From the NCBI RefSeq assembly GCF_011761475.1, contig NZ_JAASRS010000001.1:434001-498000 (forward strand): a stretch of DNA of 64,000 nt, given 5' to 3'. The number at the start of each line of letters is the position of its first letter. Position 1 is the first letter of the stretch. Source of the DNA: Saccharococcus thermophilus (lineage in GTDB: Bacteria > Bacillota > Bacilli > Bacillales > Anoxybacillaceae). Position numbers and translations under genes: made by a program. Shown here in pieces: positions 18,926-27,123 of the stretch. The notes under the pieces are model-generated. The model was given only the letters and a program-made list of their open reading frames with translations, was not told the origin of the DNA and did no database searches.

Positions 18926-19336
18926 GTGGCAGAACTGACCAATTGCCCAAAATGCGGGCGGCTGTTTGTCAAGCAGTCGTCCATTCGTGATGTGTGTGAC
19001 CAGTGTTATAAGGAAGAAGAGAAATTGTTTGAAAAAGTATATTCGTTTCTCCGTAAACGCGAAAACCGCACCGCGACAATGGCACAAGTGGTCGAAGCGA
19101 CGGGAGTGAGCGAGTCGCTGATCACGAAGTGGATTAGAATGGGGCGCCTCCAGCTCGTTCTTTTTCCGAATCTCGGTTATCCTTGTGAATCATGCGGGGC
19201 AATGATCCGCGAAGGGCAACTTTGTCCGAAATGCCGAACGAAGCTGCAAACAGAGTTGAAGCGGGCCGAAGAAGAAAAACAGCGGGAGCGGTTAAAATTC
19301 AAGACTTATTACACACAAAAAGGGGAAGGACGCTAA
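18926..19336 (+). CDS. yvyF: Flagellar operon protein YvyF
   Basis: A 136-residue protein always found upstream of flgM in Bacillaceae. It has N-terminal zinc-ribbon cysteines (CPKCGRLF and CDQCYKEEEK), a MerR-like helix-turn-helix (ATMAQVVEATGVSESLITKW) and a C-terminal second cysteine pair set (CESCG and CPKCRTK). This suggests a regulator, but its target is unknown. GTG 18926 follows GGGAGGAG with good spacing. Confidence 0.88.
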   Translation: MAELTNCPKCGRLFVKQSSIRDVCDQCYKEEEKLFEKVYSFLRKRENRTATMAQVVEATGVSESLITKWIRMGRLQLVLFPNLGYPCESCGAMIREGQLCPKCRTKLQTELKRAEEEKQRERLKFKTYYTQKGEGR

Positions 19337-19360
19337 ACATTCGCGATATCGTTCCGATAT
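19334..19360 (+). promoter_or_regulatory. Sigma-D promoter for flgM-flgN-flgK-flgL
   Basis: TAAA at 19334-19337, a 15-nt spacer and TCCGATAT at 19353-19360, seven of eight to the consensus GCCGATAT. It overlaps the yvyF stop. B. subtilis flgM is also sigma-D dependent, giving a feedback loop. Confidence 0.8.
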
Positions 19361-19410
19361 AAAGAATAGGCAAAGGTAGAACGTTTAAGTGAAAAAGCGA
19401 GGTGAACGAA

Positions 19411-19674
19411 ATGAAAATTCATCATGTCGGCCCGATGAACGTCAATCCGTATCAACGGCAATATAACAGGCTCGAAAAGCAAGCATCGTCCGCAAATAAA
19501 AAAGACCAAGTCGAAATTTCCGAAGCGGCGAAAGAACTGCAGGAAGCGGCTAAATGGGAAAGCGCGCGCCAGGAAAAAGTGGAAAAGCTAAAGCAGCAAG
19601 TACAAAACGGCACGTATACGATTGATCCAAAAGCAATCGCCAAAAGCATGATTCGATATTATCGAAACCAATAA
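19411..19674 (+). CDS. flgM: Anti-sigma-D factor FlgM
   Basis: Binds sigma-D and blocks late flagellar gene expression until the hook-basal body is finished. It has 87 residues, mostly disordered at the N-terminus, with the conserved DQVEISEAAKELQEA and the C-terminal helix ending GTYTIDPKAIAKSMIRYYRN, as expected for FlgM. ATG 19411 is preferred to GTG 19402, which is part of the SD GAGGTGA. It is followed after 14 nt by flgN. Confidence 0.93.
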   Translation: MKIHHVGPMNVNPYQRQYNRLEKQASSANKKDQVEISEAAKELQEAAKWESARQEKVEKLKQQVQNGTYTIDPKAIAKSMIRYYRNQ

Positions 19675-19688
19675 ACATGGAGCGAACG

Positions 19689-20165
19689 ATGATGAAATTC
19701 GCGGAGCTTATTTCGATCTTGCAGGCGCATGCCAAGTTGCACGAAAGTTTATACAAGCTTGCCGAGCGGAAAACGGAAGCGTTGAAAAAGAACGATATCG
19801 ATGCATTGTCGACGTTGATGAAGGATGAACAAAAACACATTTTCGCCATTCGGCAATTGGAAGAACAGCGCATCGGCTGGCTGAAAAAAACATTTCCAAA
19901 CGAAACGGTGACAATCACGCGCTGTTTGGAGCTGGCTGACGAAACGGAGCGGGAACAACTTCGCCAATGGCACGGGCGGCTGGCCGAAGCGATTACGCGA
20001 CTAAGGCAAGTCAATGAGCTAAATAAGCAGCTGCTCGAGCAGTCTTTGCAGTTTGTCACCGCAATGCTCGATGTCATGATGCCATCGGCCCAGCCGATTG
20101 CTTACAATAAGGCGAACGAATATGAAACGCCGCCCAATCGTTCGATCTTTGAGTCCAAGGCGTAA
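19689..20165 (+). CDS. flgN: Flagellar chaperone FlgN (YvyG)
   Basis: Cytoplasmic chaperone for the hook-filament junction proteins FlgK and FlgL. The product is a 158-residue helical bundle (MMKFAELISILQAHAKLHES, ALKKNDIDALSTLMKDEQKH, QRIGWLKKTF). GGAG at 19679-19682 positions ATG 19689; the ATG at 19677 is upstream of that SD. It immediately precedes flgK, its client. Confidence 0.88.
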   Translation: MMKFAELISILQAHAKLHESLYKLAERKTEALKKNDIDALSTLMKDEQKHIFAIRQLEEQRIGWLKKTFPNETVTITRCLELADETEREQLRQWHGRLAEAITRLRQVNELNKQLLEQSLQFVTAMLDVMMPSAQPIAYNKANEYETPPNRSIFESKA

Positions 20166-20176
20166 GGAGGAGAATG

Positions 20177-21811
20177 ATGCTTTCGACATTTCATGGATTA
20201 GAAGTCGTCAAGCGCGGCATGATGACCCAGCAGGCCGCTCTGTATGTCACAGGGCATAACGTTGCGAACGCGAACACTCCTGGATATACGAGACAACGCG
20301 TCAATTTTGTGACGACGGAGCCATTTCCCGCCCCTGCCCTCAACCGCCCGCAAATTCCTGGGCAGATGGGAACAGGTGTAACAGCGGGCTCTATTGAACG
20401 TGTACGCGAATACTTTTTAGACATTCAATATCGCGAGGAAAACAACAAGCTCGGTTATTGGGAAGCGCGTGCGGACGCCGTCTCCAAGATGGAAGACATT
20501 ATGAACGAACCATCGGATAACGGATTGGCAAAAACGATGGATCAGTTTTGGCAGGCACTTCAAGATTTAAGCACCAACCCGGAAAACGAAGGAGCGCGGT
20601 CCGTCGTACGCCAGCGCGGACTCGCCGTTGTTGAAACGTTCCATTATTTAGCAAACTCGTTATCACAAATTCAGACGGACATCGGTACACAAGTTGGTGT
20701 GACGGTGACGCAAATCAACTCGCTTGCGAAACAAATAAGCGAGATTAACCAACAAATTGCGAGTGTCGAACCGAACGGCTATTTGCCAAACGACTTATAC
20801 GATGAACGCGATCGCCTGGTTGATGAGCTGTCCAAACTTGTCAATGTGCAAGTCGAAAAAGTACCAAGCGGCGGCAACGCATTAGCTACCGCAGAAGGGG
20901 CGTATAACATTTATTTCATGAACGGAAATACGAAAATTTATCTCGTCCAAGGCGGGAATTTTCAATCGATTTCGTTTCCAAACGGTCAAGATGTGGATGG
21001 AGACGGTATAAAAGAAATGCCGCCAGCTACGGGAGTCACAGAATTGCAAGTAGGTAGTACGTCCCAAGTAGGTAGTACGTCCGTTTCCTTCACTAGTAAC
21101 AACCAAGTCACATTTCCGATGGGCAAACTGCGCGGTCTTATCGAAGCATACGGCTACGTAAACGGTCAAGATAGCAACGGTCAGCCAATCGTGACAGGCA
21201 TTTATCCAGATATGTTAAATAACTTGGATAAGCTTGCTTATACGTTTGGCACATTGTTTAACGAAGTACATAAGCAAGGATACGGGCTTAAGGATAATTC
21301 ACATGGAGTTGCTTTTTTTGATGGCATTGGACAAGTGACAGACGCCGCCAAAACGATTCGACTTTCTGATGATATCAACGATCTCGCTAATATCGCTGCT
21401 TCTACGGAGCAAAAACAATCAGGAAACGGCAATAATGCGATTAACCTTGCGAATGTCGGCGGCATGTTGCTCTCTGCGGATACGATCAGTTTAATTGGTA
21501 CAACAAACACGATCCAGATCAGCTCGCTCCATCTGCCGTTGACTTCTGGTACGATTCAAACGAACTACCAAGGCTGGATCGGCAAAATTGGCGTCGATGG
21601 CGAGCAGGCGAATCGGATGAAAAACAACAGCGATGTCCTCCTCCAATCGGTGGATGAACGCCGTCAATCGGTCAGTTCCGTCTCTCTCGATGAAGAGATG
21701 ATGAACATGATTAAATTCCAGCACGCCTATAACGCGGCGGCACGGCAAATTACCGTCGTGGATGAAATGCTCGATAAAATCATCAACGGCATGGGAATCG
21801 TCGGAAGGTAA
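20177..21811 (+). CDS. flgK: Hook-filament junction protein FlgK (HAP1)
   Basis: A 544-residue exported junction protein between hook and filament. The N-terminal rod/hook motif STFHGLEVVKRGMMTQQAAL and NVANANTPGYTRQ, and the C-terminal SVSLDEEMMNMIKFQHAYNA and VVDEMLDKIINGMG, define the family. Two adjacent ATGs follow AAGGAGG; the second (20177) has better spacing. Inside the variable middle, 18 bp (21047-21064) are exactly repeated at 21065-21082, duplicating QVGSTS in frame. Confidence 0.95.
   Translation: MLSTFHGLEVVKRGMMTQQAALYVTGHNVANANTPGYTRQRVNFVTTEPFPAPALNRPQIPGQMGTGVTAGSIERVREYFLDIQYREENNKLGYWEARADAVSKMEDIMNEPSDNGLAKTMDQFWQALQDLSTNPENEGARSVVRQRGLAVVETFHYLANSLSQIQTDIGTQVGVTVTQINSLAKQISEINQQIASVEPNGYLPNDLYDERDRLVDELSKLVNVQVEKVPSGGNALATAEGAYNIYFMNGNTKIYLVQGGNFQSISFPNGQDVDGDGIKEMPPATGVTELQVGSTSQVGSTSVSFTSNNQVTFPMGKLRGLIEAYGYVNGQDSNGQPIVTGIYPDMLNNLDKLAYTFGTLFNEVHKQGYGLKDNSHGVAFFDGIGQVTDAAKTIRLSDDINDLANIAASTEQKQSGNGNNAINLANVGGMLLSADTISLIGTTNTIQISSLHLPLTSGTIQTNYQGWIGKIGVDGEQANRMKNNSDVLLQSVDERRQSVSSVSLDEEMMNMIKFQHAYNAAARQITVVDEMLDKIINGMGIVGR
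21047..21082 (+). repeat. Exact 18-bp tandem duplication inside flgK
   Basis: CAAGTAGGTAGTACGTCC occurs twice in tandem, giving QVGSTSQVGSTS in the exposed middle domain. The exact identity indicates a recent slippage or duplication event that kept the frame. Confidence 0.95.
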
Positions 21812-21822
21812 GGTGATGGAAC

Positions 21823-22728
21823 GTGCGCGTCACGCAAAATATGCTAGCGAACAATATGTTGAAACATTTAAGCACTAGCTACGCGAACTTAGGAAAATAT
21901 CAAGAACAGCTTTCCACAGGGAAGAAAATTAACCGCCCATCGGACGACCCCGTCGTGGCAATGAAAGGAATCGCGTATCGGACGAATTTAACGGAAGTCG
22001 AACAGTTTAAACGCAATTTTTCCGAAGCGTACAACTGGGTAGAAAACTCCGATGCGGCGCTTGATAAAGCAACGCAGGCGTTGCAACGCATTCGCGAGCT
22101 CGTCGTTCAAGCAAGCAACGATACGTATGAAGAAACGCAGCGCCAAGCCATCTCGCAAGAAATTAAGCAGCTGACCGAACAGTTGGTGACGATCGCCAAT
22201 ACGAAAGTGGGAGACAAATATATTTTTAACGGTACCAACACGCTCGAGCCACCCGTGCAAATGAACGGAACTTCCATCACGACGTCGGACAATACGGGAG
22301 AAGTGAAAATCGAATTAGCCAAAGGCATCTACATCGGTGTCAACGTGGATCCGACAAAAGTGTTCCATTATGACGCTTCGCAAAAAGGGAAAGGATTGTT
22401 CAGCGATTTGCAGTCGCTTGCCAATGATTTGGACAACCCGGCCAAGACGGGAAAAGATATTAACGAATATCTCGGTTATATTGACCAACATATTAACAAT
22501 TTACTAAGCGCTCGTGCCGAATTAGGAGCACGCATGAACCGTATCGAATTAATGGAAGATCGCATCGATTCCCAACAAGTCATTGCGGAAAAAATGTTGT
22601 CCGATAATGAAGATGTCGATATGGAAAAGGTCATTACCGACTTAAAAACGCAAGAAAGCGTTCACCGCGCGGCGCTGGCCGTCGGTGCGCGCATCATCCA
22701 GCCGACGTTGGTCGACTTTTTGCGATAA
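21823..22728 (+). CDS. flgL: Hook-filament junction protein FlgL (HAP3)
   Basis: A 301-residue flagellin-like junction protein. The N-terminus RVTQNMLANNMLKHLSTSYA and LSTGKKINRPSDDPV, and the C-terminal NEDVDMEKVITDLKTQESVH, are diagnostic. The GTG start at 21823 follows GGTGATGG and is 11 nt after the flgK stop. A terminator follows. Confidence 0.94.
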   Translation: MRVTQNMLANNMLKHLSTSYANLGKYQEQLSTGKKINRPSDDPVVAMKGIAYRTNLTEVEQFKRNFSEAYNWVENSDAALDKATQALQRIRELVVQASNDTYEETQRQAISQEIKQLTEQLVTIANTKVGDKYIFNGTNTLEPPVQMNGTSITTSDNTGEVKIELAKGIYIGVNVDPTKVFHYDASQKGKGLFSDLQSLANDLDNPAKTGKDINEYLGYIDQHINNLLSARAELGARMNRIELMEDRIDSQQVIAEKMLSDNEDVDMEKVITDLKTQESVHRAALAVGARIIQPTLVDFLR

Positions 22729-22753
22729 GCTAGCTTTTTAGCTGGCTTTTTTC
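22727..22753 (+). terminator. Rho-independent terminator after flgL
   Basis: AAGCTAGC and GCTGGCTT pair (one G-U) around a 6-nt loop and are followed by a T-run. The stem begins within the flgL stop codon. Confidence 0.8.
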
Positions 22754-22811
22754 TTATCATGTTTCGACTCCGCCAGCCTGATATAGCGGTTTTGATAAGG
22801 AGGAACTGTTG

Positions 22812-23366
22812 ATGCGCATTCCACAGCTGCGCATGGAAGCGACATTCGCGAAACTCGCGATTTCGACCGCACCCGCGCAACTGGAAATCACCCAGCCGCC
22901 AGCCGAAATGACGATCGAACAGCCAAAGCCAGAACTGGAGATCAACGCCATCCGTCCGCGACTGACGATCGACCAGTCGGAGGCGTGGGCAGAGATGAAT
23001 TTAAAACATGTGTTTCGGCTTATCGAGGACGCGGCTAAGGATGGATATGAAACATGGCTGACGTACATAGAGACTGTTTCTGCGCAAGGAGACGAGCTGA
23101 TGAAAATCGAAAATGGCGGCGATGTGATTGCCGAGCAGGCGCAAGCAAACAGCGAAGGTCCGCCGCTCGAATTTAACATTGGATTCGTACCATCTCCATT
23201 TAGTGTCAAAATCGACTACGAACCGGGCAAGTTAATGATGGATTGGAAAATGCATAAGCCGCTGATTGACATCAAACCACACCGCCCAGTCATTCATTAC
23301 CAGCCAGGAGCGGTGCACATCGATTTGGCGCAGCACAACTCGCTCCACATCGATGTAGTCACATAA
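22812..23366 (+). CDS. yviE: YviE/DUF6470 family flagellar-cluster protein
   Basis: A 184-residue protein found between flgL and fliW in many Bacillaceae. It begins MRIPQLRMEATFAKLAIST and contains repeated short beta-type segments (LEITQPPAEM, TIEQPKPELEI, RPRLTIDQSEAW; later KPLIDIKPHRPVIHYQPG). The function is not known; the repeat pattern suggests a beta-structured scaffold. ATG 22812 follows AAGGAGG. Its place in the operon suggests a role around filament assembly or FliW. Confidence 0.82.
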   Translation: MRIPQLRMEATFAKLAISTAPAQLEITQPPAEMTIEQPKPELEINAIRPRLTIDQSEAWAEMNLKHVFRLIEDAAKDGYETWLTYIETVSAQGDELMKIENGGDVIAEQAQANSEGPPLEFNIGFVPSPFSVKIDYEPGKLMMDWKMHKPLIDIKPHRPVIHYQPGAVHIDLAQHNSLHIDVVT

Positions 23367-23388
23367 ATACGAATCGAGGGATGAACGA

Positions 23389-23823
23389 ATGAAAATCGCG
23401 ACAAAATATCACGGAGACATCGACATTGATGAAAAGGATATCGTCCGTTTTGAACAAGGAATTCCAGGGTTTTTGGAAGAAAAACAATTCGTGTTGTTGC
23501 CGCTTGCTGATACGCCGTTTGTCATTATGCAGTCGGTAAAAACCCCTGCGCTTGGATTTGTGCTAATTGAACCGTTTTCATATTTCCCATCATACGAAAT
23601 CGACCTCGATGATAACACGCTCGAGCAGCTGCAAATCACTGACGAGCAAGACGTCGCCTTATACGTCATTTTGACCGTCGCCGACCCGTTCGACGACACG
23701 ACGGCGAATTTGCAGGCACCGATTGTCATTAACGTTCATAAACGCCTTGGAAAGCAAGTCATTTTAACAAACACGAACTACAAAACAAAACATCGCCTCT
23801 TTCCCGAAAAAGTGGCGAAATAA
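23389..23823 (+). CDS. fliW: Flagellar assembly factor FliW
   Basis: A 144-residue protein that in B. subtilis binds free flagellin or CsrA in a partner switch: when flagellin is secreted, FliW sequesters CsrA and hag translation proceeds. Visible signatures are [40 protein letters not shown] and a C-terminal [20 protein letters not shown]. It is 14 nt upstream of csrA, its target, and near hag. Confidence 0.95.
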   Translation: MKIATKYHGDIDIDEKDIVRFEQGIPGFLEEKQFVLLPLADTPFVIMQSVKTPALGFVLIEPFSYFPSYEIDLDDNTLEQLQITDEQDVALYVILTVADPFDDTTANLQAPIVINVHKRLGKQVILTNTNYKTKHRLFPEKVAK

Positions 23824-23837
23824 AGGAGGCGGCAAGC

Positions 23838-24086
23838 ATGCTTGTACTCACGCGCAAACTAAAAGAAGCAATTCAAATCGGAGATGACATCGAGATCACC
23901 GTCCTCGCCATCCAAGGCGATCAAGTGAAGCTAGGCATCAACGCACCGAAACACGTCGAAATCCATCGCAAAGAAATTTACCTCGCCATCCAAGCCGAAA
24001 ACAACGCCGCCTCCCACGCTTCCAAATCATCGCTCGAGCGGTTGAACGAGCAATTGAAACACTGGAAAGGGGGGAAACAAGCATGA
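23838..24086 (+). CDS. csrA: Carbon storage regulator CsrA (translational repressor of hag)
   Basis: An 82-residue RNA-binding dimer. The N-terminus [20 protein letters not shown] and [19 protein letters not shown] contain the conserved residues that contact GGA motifs. A C-terminal extension (after about residue 55) with [20 protein letters not shown], as in other Firmicutes CsrA, is the site that FliW binds in relatives. SD AAGGAGG precedes the start. A CsrA-type hairpin lies in the leader of the flagellin gene at 24423, so the homeostasis loop appears complete. Confidence 0.95.
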   Translation: MLVLTRKLKEAIQIGDDIEITVLAIQGDQVKLGINAPKHVEIHRKEIYLAIQAENNAASHASKSSLERLNEQLKHWKGGKQA

Positions 24087-24268
24087 GCGTCAGCATCGGC
24101 GGAGTGCCAGTCCAAGGCGTCGTCGCTCGCATTGTTCAAGACAATAAGCAAATTGCTGAACAAGCTCTAAACGAAATGATCAACAAGCATAAAGACGACC
24201 CAGCCCATATCATTAAAGAAATCCAGCAGCCTTCGCCATTTTCCCAATTTCTCGACATTAAAATCTAA
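24083..24268 (+). CDS. Small protein downstream of csrA, unknown function
   Basis: A 61-residue frame whose ATG overlaps the csrA stop by 4 nt (ATGA) with GGGGG upstream (AAAGGGGGGAAACAAGC), so translation is very likely. The sequence ([20 protein letters not shown], then [20 protein letters not shown] and FSQFLDIKI) has no transmembrane segment and no motif I recognise. The position between csrA and hag suggests involvement in flagellin control or secretion. It is not the YjfB motility protein. Confidence 0.7.
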   Translation: MSVSIGGVPVQGVVARIVQDNKQIAEQALNEMINKHKDDPAHIIKEIQQPSPFSQFLDIKI

Positions 24269-24287
24269 AAAATTTGCGCTAACCTAT

Positions 24288-24313
24288 TAAACTTCCAAAA
24301 AACAAACCGATAT
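24288..24313 (+). promoter_or_regulatory. Sigma-D promoter of hag
   Basis: TAAA at 24288-24291, a 14-nt spacer and ACCGATAT at 24306-24313 (seven of eight to GCCGATAT). It lies about 110 nt upstream of the flagellin start, giving a long leader. Confidence 0.85.
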
Positions 24314-24334
24314 AAAAAATGAACGCGGCATAGC

Positions 24335-24422
24335 GAAGAAAGGCGGCCGACTTTCTTCCTATCCGCGAAATCTACCATTCCACAGGGATGTGGAAGAAAA
24401 AATTTTCAAGGAGGAAAAGAAG
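24335..24422 (+). promoter_or_regulatory. hag leader with CsrA-binding hairpin and SD-overlapping site
   Basis: CCACAGGGATGTGG at 24380-24393 forms a 5-bp hairpin with GGGA in the loop and matches the CsrA consensus core ACARGGAUGU. The second site is the SD itself, AAGGAGG at 24408-24414. An upstream hairpin GAAGAAAG/CTTTCTTC lies at about 24335-24358. The arrangement parallels the two-site leader of B. subtilis hag, where CsrA binding blocks ribosome access. Confidence 0.8.
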
Positions 24423-25609
24423 ATGAGAATTAACCACAACATTGCAGCGTTGAACACGTACCGTCAACTAACGATCGGTCAAAGCGCAGCTGCGAAAAAC
24501 ATGGAAAAACTCTCTTCCGGTCTTCGCATTAACCGTGCTGGTGACGATGCAGCAGGTCTTGCCATCTCTGAAAAAATGCGTGGGCAAATTCGTGGCTTAG
24601 AAATGGCTAGCAAAAACTCACAAGATGCAATCTCATTGATCCAAACAGCAGAAGGAGCTTTAAACGAAACACACGCAATCCTTCAGCGTATGCGTGAATT
24701 GGCTGTTCAAGGTGCTAACGACACAAACACTACTGCAGACCGCAATAACATTCAAGACGAGTTAAACCAATTGCTGTCTGAAATTGACCGTATTTCTACA
24801 ACGACACAATTCAACACTAAAAACTTGCTAGACGGTTCATTCACAGGCACATTCCAAGTAGGCGCAAACGATGGTCAAATTATTACGTTGTCTATTAATG
24901 CAATGAGTACTGGTTCAGGCGCTCTTAACGTGGCTGGCATTTCTGTTGCTACGAACGATTTAGCAAGTCAAGCCATTGCATCCATTGATAACGCAATTAG
25001 CTTGGTATCTCAAGAACGTTCTAAACTTGGTGCATATCAAAATCGCCTAGAACATACTATTAATAACTTAGAAACTTCATCTGAAAACCTAACTGCTGCT
25101 GAATCTCGTATCCGTGACGTAGATTATGCCTTAGCTGCATAAGCAGTGACAGGCACAGTCGTCCTAGCCGGAAACGGTTAGGAGTATCACCGGGTGAATT
25201 GCTGGAAACCCCTTAGAGCCTTTGACGCCACAACGTAGCTGGAAACGGCAAGCGTGATGGCTGGAAAAGCCAAAGGATTGGGCAACCAGCAGCCAAGCTC
25301 CTGTCCCGAAAGGGTGGAGAAGGTTCAACGACTAGGACATACCGCCTAAGGCCAGAAGCTATGGCGATGAAGTCCGTAGGGTGAACAGGATTTCTCCATC
25401 GTCCTGTATCATTCGAAGCGCCCGGCCCTTCACTAGCGGATAAGCTAGCAGGTGAAGATATAGTCTGGTCCCATCACGAAAGTGAGGGTGGCACGATGGC
25501 CAAAGAAATGATGGAGTTCACGAAGAACAACATCCTTACTCAAGCAGCACAAGCTATGTTGGCTCAAGCAAATCAGCAGCCACAAGCAGTTCTTCAATTA
25601 CTCCGATAA
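24423..25609 (+). CDS. hag: Flagellin Hag, interrupted by a group I intron
   Basis: The major flagellin type. Exon 1 is 24423-25124 and exon 2 is 25496-25609 (boundaries could shift 3 nt). The spliced product is 271 residues, from MRINHNIAALNTYRQL through RIRDVD joined to [19 protein letters not shown] and ending QQPQAVLQLLR, an exact fit to the flagellin C-terminus. Without splicing, translation stops at 25140-25142 and loses the D0 C-terminal helix needed for export and polymerisation. A further ATG at 24390 lies upstream of the strong SD AAGGAGG and is rejected. It has a sigma-D promoter and CsrA sites upstream, and terminator hairpins downstream. Confidence 0.93.
25125..25495 (+). ncRNA. 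Group I self-splicing intron in hag
   Basis: A 371-nt insertion within the flagellin C-terminal coding region. Group I core elements are in order: P-like AATTGCTGGAAACCCC (25197-25212), Q-like GGGCAACCAGCAGCCAAGC (25280-25298), R-like GGTTCAACGACTAGG (25322-25336) and S-like GAAGATATAGTC (25454-25465). A GAAA-capped hairpin near 25163-25182 fits P2. With the chosen boundaries the 5' exon ends in T and the intron ends in G, as group I chemistry requires, and GAT/TATGCC can pair with GGCACAGTC to give P1 with a U-G at the splice site. A shift of +3 (25128-25498) is also compatible. There is no homing endonuclease gene. A similar intron has been reported in a G. stearothermophilus flagellin gene. 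Confidence 0.92.
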
Positions 25610-25618
25610 TATAATCAA

Positions 25619-25641
25619 GTCCCTCTTCTTAGAAGAGGGAC
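25619..25641 (+). terminator. Perfect hairpin after hag
   Basis: GTCCCTCTTCT and AGAAGAGGGAC form a perfect stem 9 nt after the hag stop. Only a short mixed T/A tail follows; it probably acts together with the next hairpin or stabilises the abundant mRNA. Confidence 0.7.
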
Positions 25642-25652
25642 GTTTAAAAAAG

Positions 25653-25694
25653 TATCGTGTCTTTCCCGCGATAAGAATGACACGATATTTTTTT
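25653..25694 (+). terminator. Rho-independent terminator of hag
   Basis: TATCGTGTC (25653-25661) and GACACGATA (25679-25687) followed by a run of T residues. Confidence 0.85.
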
Positions 25695-25725
25695 AAGCGA
25701 GTTAATTAAAAAAAGGATGTGTACC

Positions 25726-27123
25726 ATGAAACCGTTATTATCGTTATGTATGATTGTGAAAAATGAAGAAAGAGTATTAAAACGTTGTCTTGATTCTGTA
25801 TATGGTATTGTTGATGAAATCGTTATTGTTGATACTGGGTCAACTGATTCCACAAAAGAAATTGCTCTAAAGTATGTAGATAAAATATATGAATTTGAGT
25901 GGACAAATAGCTTTGCAGATGCCAGAAACTACGCACAGAAGCAGGCAAACGGGGAATGGATTTTAATTCTTGATGCAGATGAGTATGTCGATAGGGAAAG
26001 TTTGCAACAATTAGTAACGATATTAAAAAATTCAAAAGAAGATATAGATGGTTATGATGTAACAATCTATAACTTTATGGGAACGTATGGAGAGCGCGTT
26101 CTTCAACATAGAAGCACAAGGATATATCGAAATGACCCTAATATTTGCTATTATCGCTCCATTCATGAACAACTAAGAAAAAATGAAAACCAAGAGTTAA
26201 CAACAGAAACGATTCCTTTTATCATCTACCATTCGGGGTATATGACTCAAACAGTCAAAGAAAAGAATAAGAATGAACGTAATGCGGAATTAATTAAAAA
26301 GGAATTGAATTCTTCTAATAGTAAAGGGTTTGATTACTTTAATTTAGCGAATGAGTACCTTTCTAAAGCGGAAGTAGAAGAAGCGCTAAAATATTACTTA
26401 AAGGCCTATAAGTTAAAGCCTGATTTTAGATTTAGCTGGGTTTCAATTTGTATTGTTCAAATTATTTTATGTCTGAAATATTTGGAAAGATTTAATGATG
26501 CGTTAAAAGTTATAAGCGATGCCGAGCATATTTATAGTGAAACTCCTGATTTCAAATATTTAAGAGGGGAAATTTATTATTTACAGCATAGATATGATGA
26601 CGCCTTAGAAGTTTTAACAGAGCTAGTGAACAATAAACATAAGTATCAAAAATTTATAAAGAGTATTGAGTATTTAGAGTATGACCCGCACATTCTACTT
26701 GGGCATATTTACAAATATAAAGGAAATATCCAAGAGGCTGTTCATCATTATACTAGTGCTTTGTCTATAAATAATAAGAGCTATGAAGCGTTATATAATG
26801 TTTTGGGATTATTGGCTAAATTTCATTCTGAAGATGAGATTATTCAATTCCTGGAAAAAAGAAATTGGTTTATTAATGAAAGAGATATATCACTGTTGTT
26901 AAGAATCGTTCTAAGCCTGGGTCTGGAAACGATTGCTGAGTATTATATTTCAAGCTTAAAAGAAGAAGCTTTTAGAAAAGGATTTCAAATTAAACTAAAT
27001 ATTCTAAAAGGGGAATACGAAGAAGCAATTAAACAATTAATGAGTAGTTCTTTATATTTGTTAGAAACTTATATAAAAAATGGCTGTTTAGATTTATATG
27101 ATGTTTTAATTGCTTCTTTAAGT
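25726..27123 (+). pseudogene. GT2 glycosyltransferase with TPR repeats, 5' part (interrupted by IS256)
   Basis: First 466 codons of a gene split by an IS256 element. The N-terminal GT2 domain (about 1-190) has SLCMIVKNEERVLKRCLDSV, EIVIVDTGSTDSTKEIA and the metal-binding ILDADEYVD. TPR-like helical repeats follow from about 195 (FDYFNLANEYLSKAEVEEAL, YFLRGE-type units). This SunS-like architecture is typical of protein glycosyltransferases. Removing the element plus one 8-bp duplication restores a single frame of 642 residues with the segment at 28566-29096. ATG 25726 follows AAAGGATG. Lying directly after hag suggests flagellin as the acceptor. As it stands, a truncated enzyme with ten IS-encoded residues would be made. 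Confidence 0.88.
27116..27123. repeat. 8-bp target duplication of the IS256 element (left copy)
   Basis: CTTTAAGT here is repeated at 28558-28565 on the other side of the element, the usual IS256 duplication length. Confidence 0.9.

Noticed and set aside
24390-24422. Upstream ATG of hag giving MEEKIFKEEKK before the flagellin start
   Set aside because: The strong SD AAGGAGG lies between this ATG and ATG 24423, and flagellins start MRINHN.
25140-25142. Reading the hag stop as a true truncation (pseudogene)
   Set aside because: The missing C-terminus is present in the right frame at 25496 and the gap has an ordered group I core, so splicing explains it better.
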